Positions 61,982 through 64,000 of a stretch of DNA of 64,000 bases are shown piece by piece. The stretch spans positions 5,293,424-5,357,423 of the forward strand of contig NZ_KB911579.1 of NCBI RefSeq assembly GCF_000383575.1. Direction: 5' to 3'. This DNA comes from Salinispora oceanensis (GTDB lineage Bacteria; Actinomycetota; Actinomycetes; Mycobacteriales; Micromonosporaceae). Every line of letters begins with the position of its first letter. Position 1 is the first letter of the stretch. Below the pieces are notes generated by a model. It searched no databases and was not told the origin of the DNA. It was given only the letters and a program-made list of their open reading frames with translations. Both the position numbers and the translations under genes were made by a program.

Positions 61982-63501
61982 GAAAGTCCTCCGTTAGGGT
62001 CAGTTATCTCGTTTCGGTACCGGTCAAAAATGAGCCGACGTCGGGGCTTGTACTGCGAGGTAAGCAGGTCGTTCTCGATGGTGAATGGCTCGCTCACCAC
62101 TACCTTGCGGATCTGCTCGTCGGGGCCGGATGCGGCGTTCGTCCGAGCCAACTGGGCGTCGATCTCCGCCAGGTCGGCTGGTTCCGTCATCGGAGAGATC
62201 ACGGCGACCAGGTAAGTCTGACTCGGGCAAAAGAGAATGCAGTGCGCCACTGCGGGGCTGCGTCGCATGTGCTCCTCGATCGGCTGGACGACGACCTTGC
62301 GCCCGTTGTCGAGCACGATAACGTCGTCGGCTCGCCCGGAAATGTGCAGGAAGCCGTCCTGGTCGAGGTAGCCCACATCGCCCGTGCGAACGGTCCGCGG
62401 CGCGACAAAGACACGCTCGGAATCGCCCGGGGCGGAGTGCTCGTATCGCTCGCTGACCGGGTAGTCGCTGCGGACACTGATTACACCATCCGAATCGAAC
62501 AGCACTTCCTTACCGGGCAGCACCTTCCCGACACTCCCTGCTCGATGTGCACCGGGATAGTTTTTGGCGACGATGCAGGTTTCGTTGAGGCCGTACCCCT
62601 CGTAGATCGACAGTCCCAGCTCGCTAAAAAAGCGCAGCGTATGGTCGCTGGCCGGCGCTGACCCGGTCCACAGGTAACGGATCTGCGGACCAAACAGACG
62701 TACGGCCGCGTCGCGGCGAGCGTCCTTGCCTCGACCGCTCGCGGGCGTCACTCGGGCCGCCCGGGCTTCGATGTGCGCCCGGGCCGTCTCGAAAAAGCCG
62801 GGCACCCCCATCACGACAGTGGGTCGGACCGTGCTCAGGGCGGCGAACGCGGACTCATACGTCGAAATGGTGATGTCGTGCCCGTACCGAAGCGCTGAGT
62901 AGATCCAGTACCGCTGCTGGAGTAGCGAGAGGGGTAGGAAGACGAACAGATCGTCGCCCGGTCCGTGCTCGAACATGTGCTGCACGGCCCGCAGCGAGGA
63001 GTCGATGCTGCCCACCGTGGCGGCTAGGCCCTTCGGCTCTCCGGTGCTTCCGGAGGTGAACTTCAGGGTGGTCACCTCCCCCGAGGCGTACGCCACCGGC
63101 GGCAGCACGACGTCTGGACCATCAGCGAGGTTACGCACCAACTCGACGGGGTGGACGCCGTCGCCGTCGGTCCGCTGGTCGGTGAAGAGCAGGCGCAGAC
63201 CGTAGCGCGCCCGCAGTCGCGCGTCGGCGGTGAACTTACCCGGTTCCAGGCCGGCGGTAACGACCTTCAGACGCAGTGCAGCTAGGTCCAGCAGTACCCA
63301 CTCCAGCCGGTTGCTTGCCAGGATGCCGATGCGGTCGCCGGGGCCTACCCCCATCCGACGAAGCCCAGCTGCCACCCGGCCGGCACGCTCGTAGAGCTCG
63401 CGAAGGTCCATCGATTCGCGGGCACCAAGCCGTACGAAAGAGATCCGGTTGCCGGCGGCGGGCGGATGGGCCACCACGTGATTCATGATCGACTCAGTCA
63501 T
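61978..63501 (-). CDS. AMP-binding (acyl/aryl-acid) ligase
   Basis: 507 residues of the ANL family. The P-loop is LKFTSGSTGEPKGLA (about 170-184), with IYEGYGLNETCI (A5), RTVRTGDVGYLDQDGFLHISGRADD (A7-A8) and a C-terminal TSQYKPRRR in which Lys is the A10 adenylation Lys. It would activate a carboxylic acid as the adenylate and pass it to the adjacent carrier. It overlaps the NRPS end by eight bases. The acid cannot be predicted here. Confidence 0.87.
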   Translation of the reverse strand: MTESIMNHVVAHPPAAGNRISFVRLGARESMDLRELYERAGRVAAGLRRMGVGPGDRIGILASNRLEWVLLDLAALRLKVVTAGLEPGKFTADARLRARYGLRLLFTDQRTDGDGVHPVELVRNLADGPDVVLPPVAYASGEVTTLKFTSGSTGEPKGLAATVGSIDSSLRAVQHMFEHGPGDDLFVFLPLSLLQQRYWIYSALRYGHDITISTYESAFAALSTVRPTVVMGVPGFFETARAHIEARAARVTPASGRGKDARRDAAVRLFGPQIRYLWTGSAPASDHTLRFFSELGLSIYEGYGLNETCIVAKNYPGAHRAGSVGKVLPGKEVLFDSDGVISVRSDYPVSERYEHSAPGDSERVFVAPRTVRTGDVGYLDQDGFLHISGRADDVIVLDNGRKVVVQPIEEHMRRSPAVAHCILFCPSQTYLVAVISPMTEPADLAEIDAQLARTNAASGPDEQIRKVVVSEPFTIENDLLTSQYKPRRRLIFDRYRNEITDPNGGLS

Positions 63502-64000
63502 CCCGGAGCCTCTCCAGAGTAAGCAGGTGAGCCGCCATCGCTCGGACGGTTTCCATCTCCGGCAGTCGGGCTAGTGGAATCGACACCCCGTACCGTTTCC
63601 GTACCGCGGTAAGGATGCGGGCGGCGGCTATCGAGTCGCCGCCGAGTTCGTAGATAGTGGCCCCCAAATCGACCATGGCAACACCGAGGATCTGCATCCA
63701 GAGGTCGGCCAGCTGCGCCTCGACGTCGGCGGCCCGTCCCCGGGCAACGGTGGCCGGGCCGGTCGGGGTCTCCTTTACTACGGTGGCGCTGAGCCGGGAA
63801 CGGTCTACTTTGCCGTTACGGGTCAAGGGCAGCTCGTCGTGCCACACCATCAGCGACGGCACCATGTACTCCGGCAACTGCACGCGCAGCGCCCGCCGCA
63901 GCTGATCCTCGTCCGGGCGCTGGATGCCGTCGGAGACCAGGTGGGCCACCAGCCGTACTCCCCCGACACCATCCTGGCGGACCACTACCGATTGACGTAC
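63494..64000 (-). CDS. NRPS C-terminus: end of adenylation domain plus carrier domain (5' end beyond window)
   Basis: The frame runs in from the right edge reading RQSVVVRQDGVGGVRLVAHL, then LPEYMVPSLMVWHDELPLTRNGKVDRSRL (A8-A10), then a peptidyl-carrier domain with LADLWMQILGVAMVDL and the phosphopantetheine Ser in YELGGDSIAAARILT. It ends RLRDD at 63494 without a thioesterase. Product release may therefore rely on another enzyme of the operon, such as the C45 or ATP-grasp protein. Confidence 0.9.
   Translation of the reverse strand, partial: VRQSVVVRQDGVGGVRLVAHLVSDGIQRPDEDQLRRALRVQLPEYMVPSLMVWHDELPLTRNGKVDRSRLSATVVKETPTGPATVARGRAADVEAQLADLWMQILGVAMVDLGATIYELGGDSIAAARILTAVRKRYGVSIPLARLPEMETVRAMAAHLLTLERLRDD

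Overview
This is a 64 kb window of very GC-rich actinobacterial chromosome. The codon use, the zinc-starvation ribosomal-protein operon with an MRF-type GTPase, the MprAB-like and NarL-like two-component pairs and the NRPS and ATP-grasp genes all suggest an antibiotic-producing actinomycete. A member of the Micromonosporaceae is my best guess, from style rather than from a marker gene. No rRNA, tRNA or CRISPR array was seen.

Layout. 1-5.3 kb: an IS630 element that cuts a small Cys-rich gene, a membrane protein, a sirtuin, a DsbA-like oxidoreductase, then MFS, reductase and CPBP-protease wreckage. 5.4-12.7 kb: membrane acyltransferase, MprAB-like two-component system, broken methyltransferase, small conserved proteins, LysR regulator. 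12.9-15.4 kb: an ATP-grasp ligase coupled to an MFS exporter, divergent from the LysR gene across a palindrome. 15.6-18.7 kb: a zinc-starvation regulon, rpmB-rpmG-rpsN (all Cys-depleted) facing mrf-rpmE2, with two Zur-like boxes between them; mrf ends in a hexanucleotide microsatellite encoding Thr-Asp repeats. 19-30 kb: secreted beta-helix protein, serine beta-lactamase-like hydrolase, then ghosts of an NRPS locus (two condensation-domain pieces, broken MFS, RidA, truncated amidohydrolase) ended by an IS110 relic, then a protein with an NDK-like domain. 30-37 kb: GAP-family membrane protein, GNAT protein, alpha/beta hydrolase, Fsr-like MFS, TraB/TIKI-like protein, frameshifted small proteins.

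37-44.4 kb is a phosphonate-uptake and catabolism locus: two permeases, ATPase, lipoprotein binding protein, phosphonatase-like HAD enzyme, FAD oxidoreductase, GntR regulator and a divergent PhnZ-like HD oxygenase. A perfect inverted repeat lies in front of the operon. 45-55 kb: NarL-type two-component pair, MMPL transporter, small membrane protein, TIGR01777 epimerase, orphan NarL regulator and an ABC exporter whose ATPase has lost its normal stop codon.

57.4 kb to the right edge is the most interesting part. It is a tightly overlapping minus-strand biosynthetic operon of NRPS (C-terminus in view), acyl/AMP ligase, stand-alone carrier protein, GNAT, C45 (penicillin-acyltransferase-like) enzyme, ATP-grasp ligase and MFS exporter. 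It looks like a peptide or acyl-amide pathway that combines carrier-bound and free ATP-grasp chemistry.

The window contains many genes broken by single-base indels or stops. Some may be assembly errors, but several cluster next to insertion-sequence relics and look like genuine decay. All assignments come from reading motifs by eye; no database search was run.
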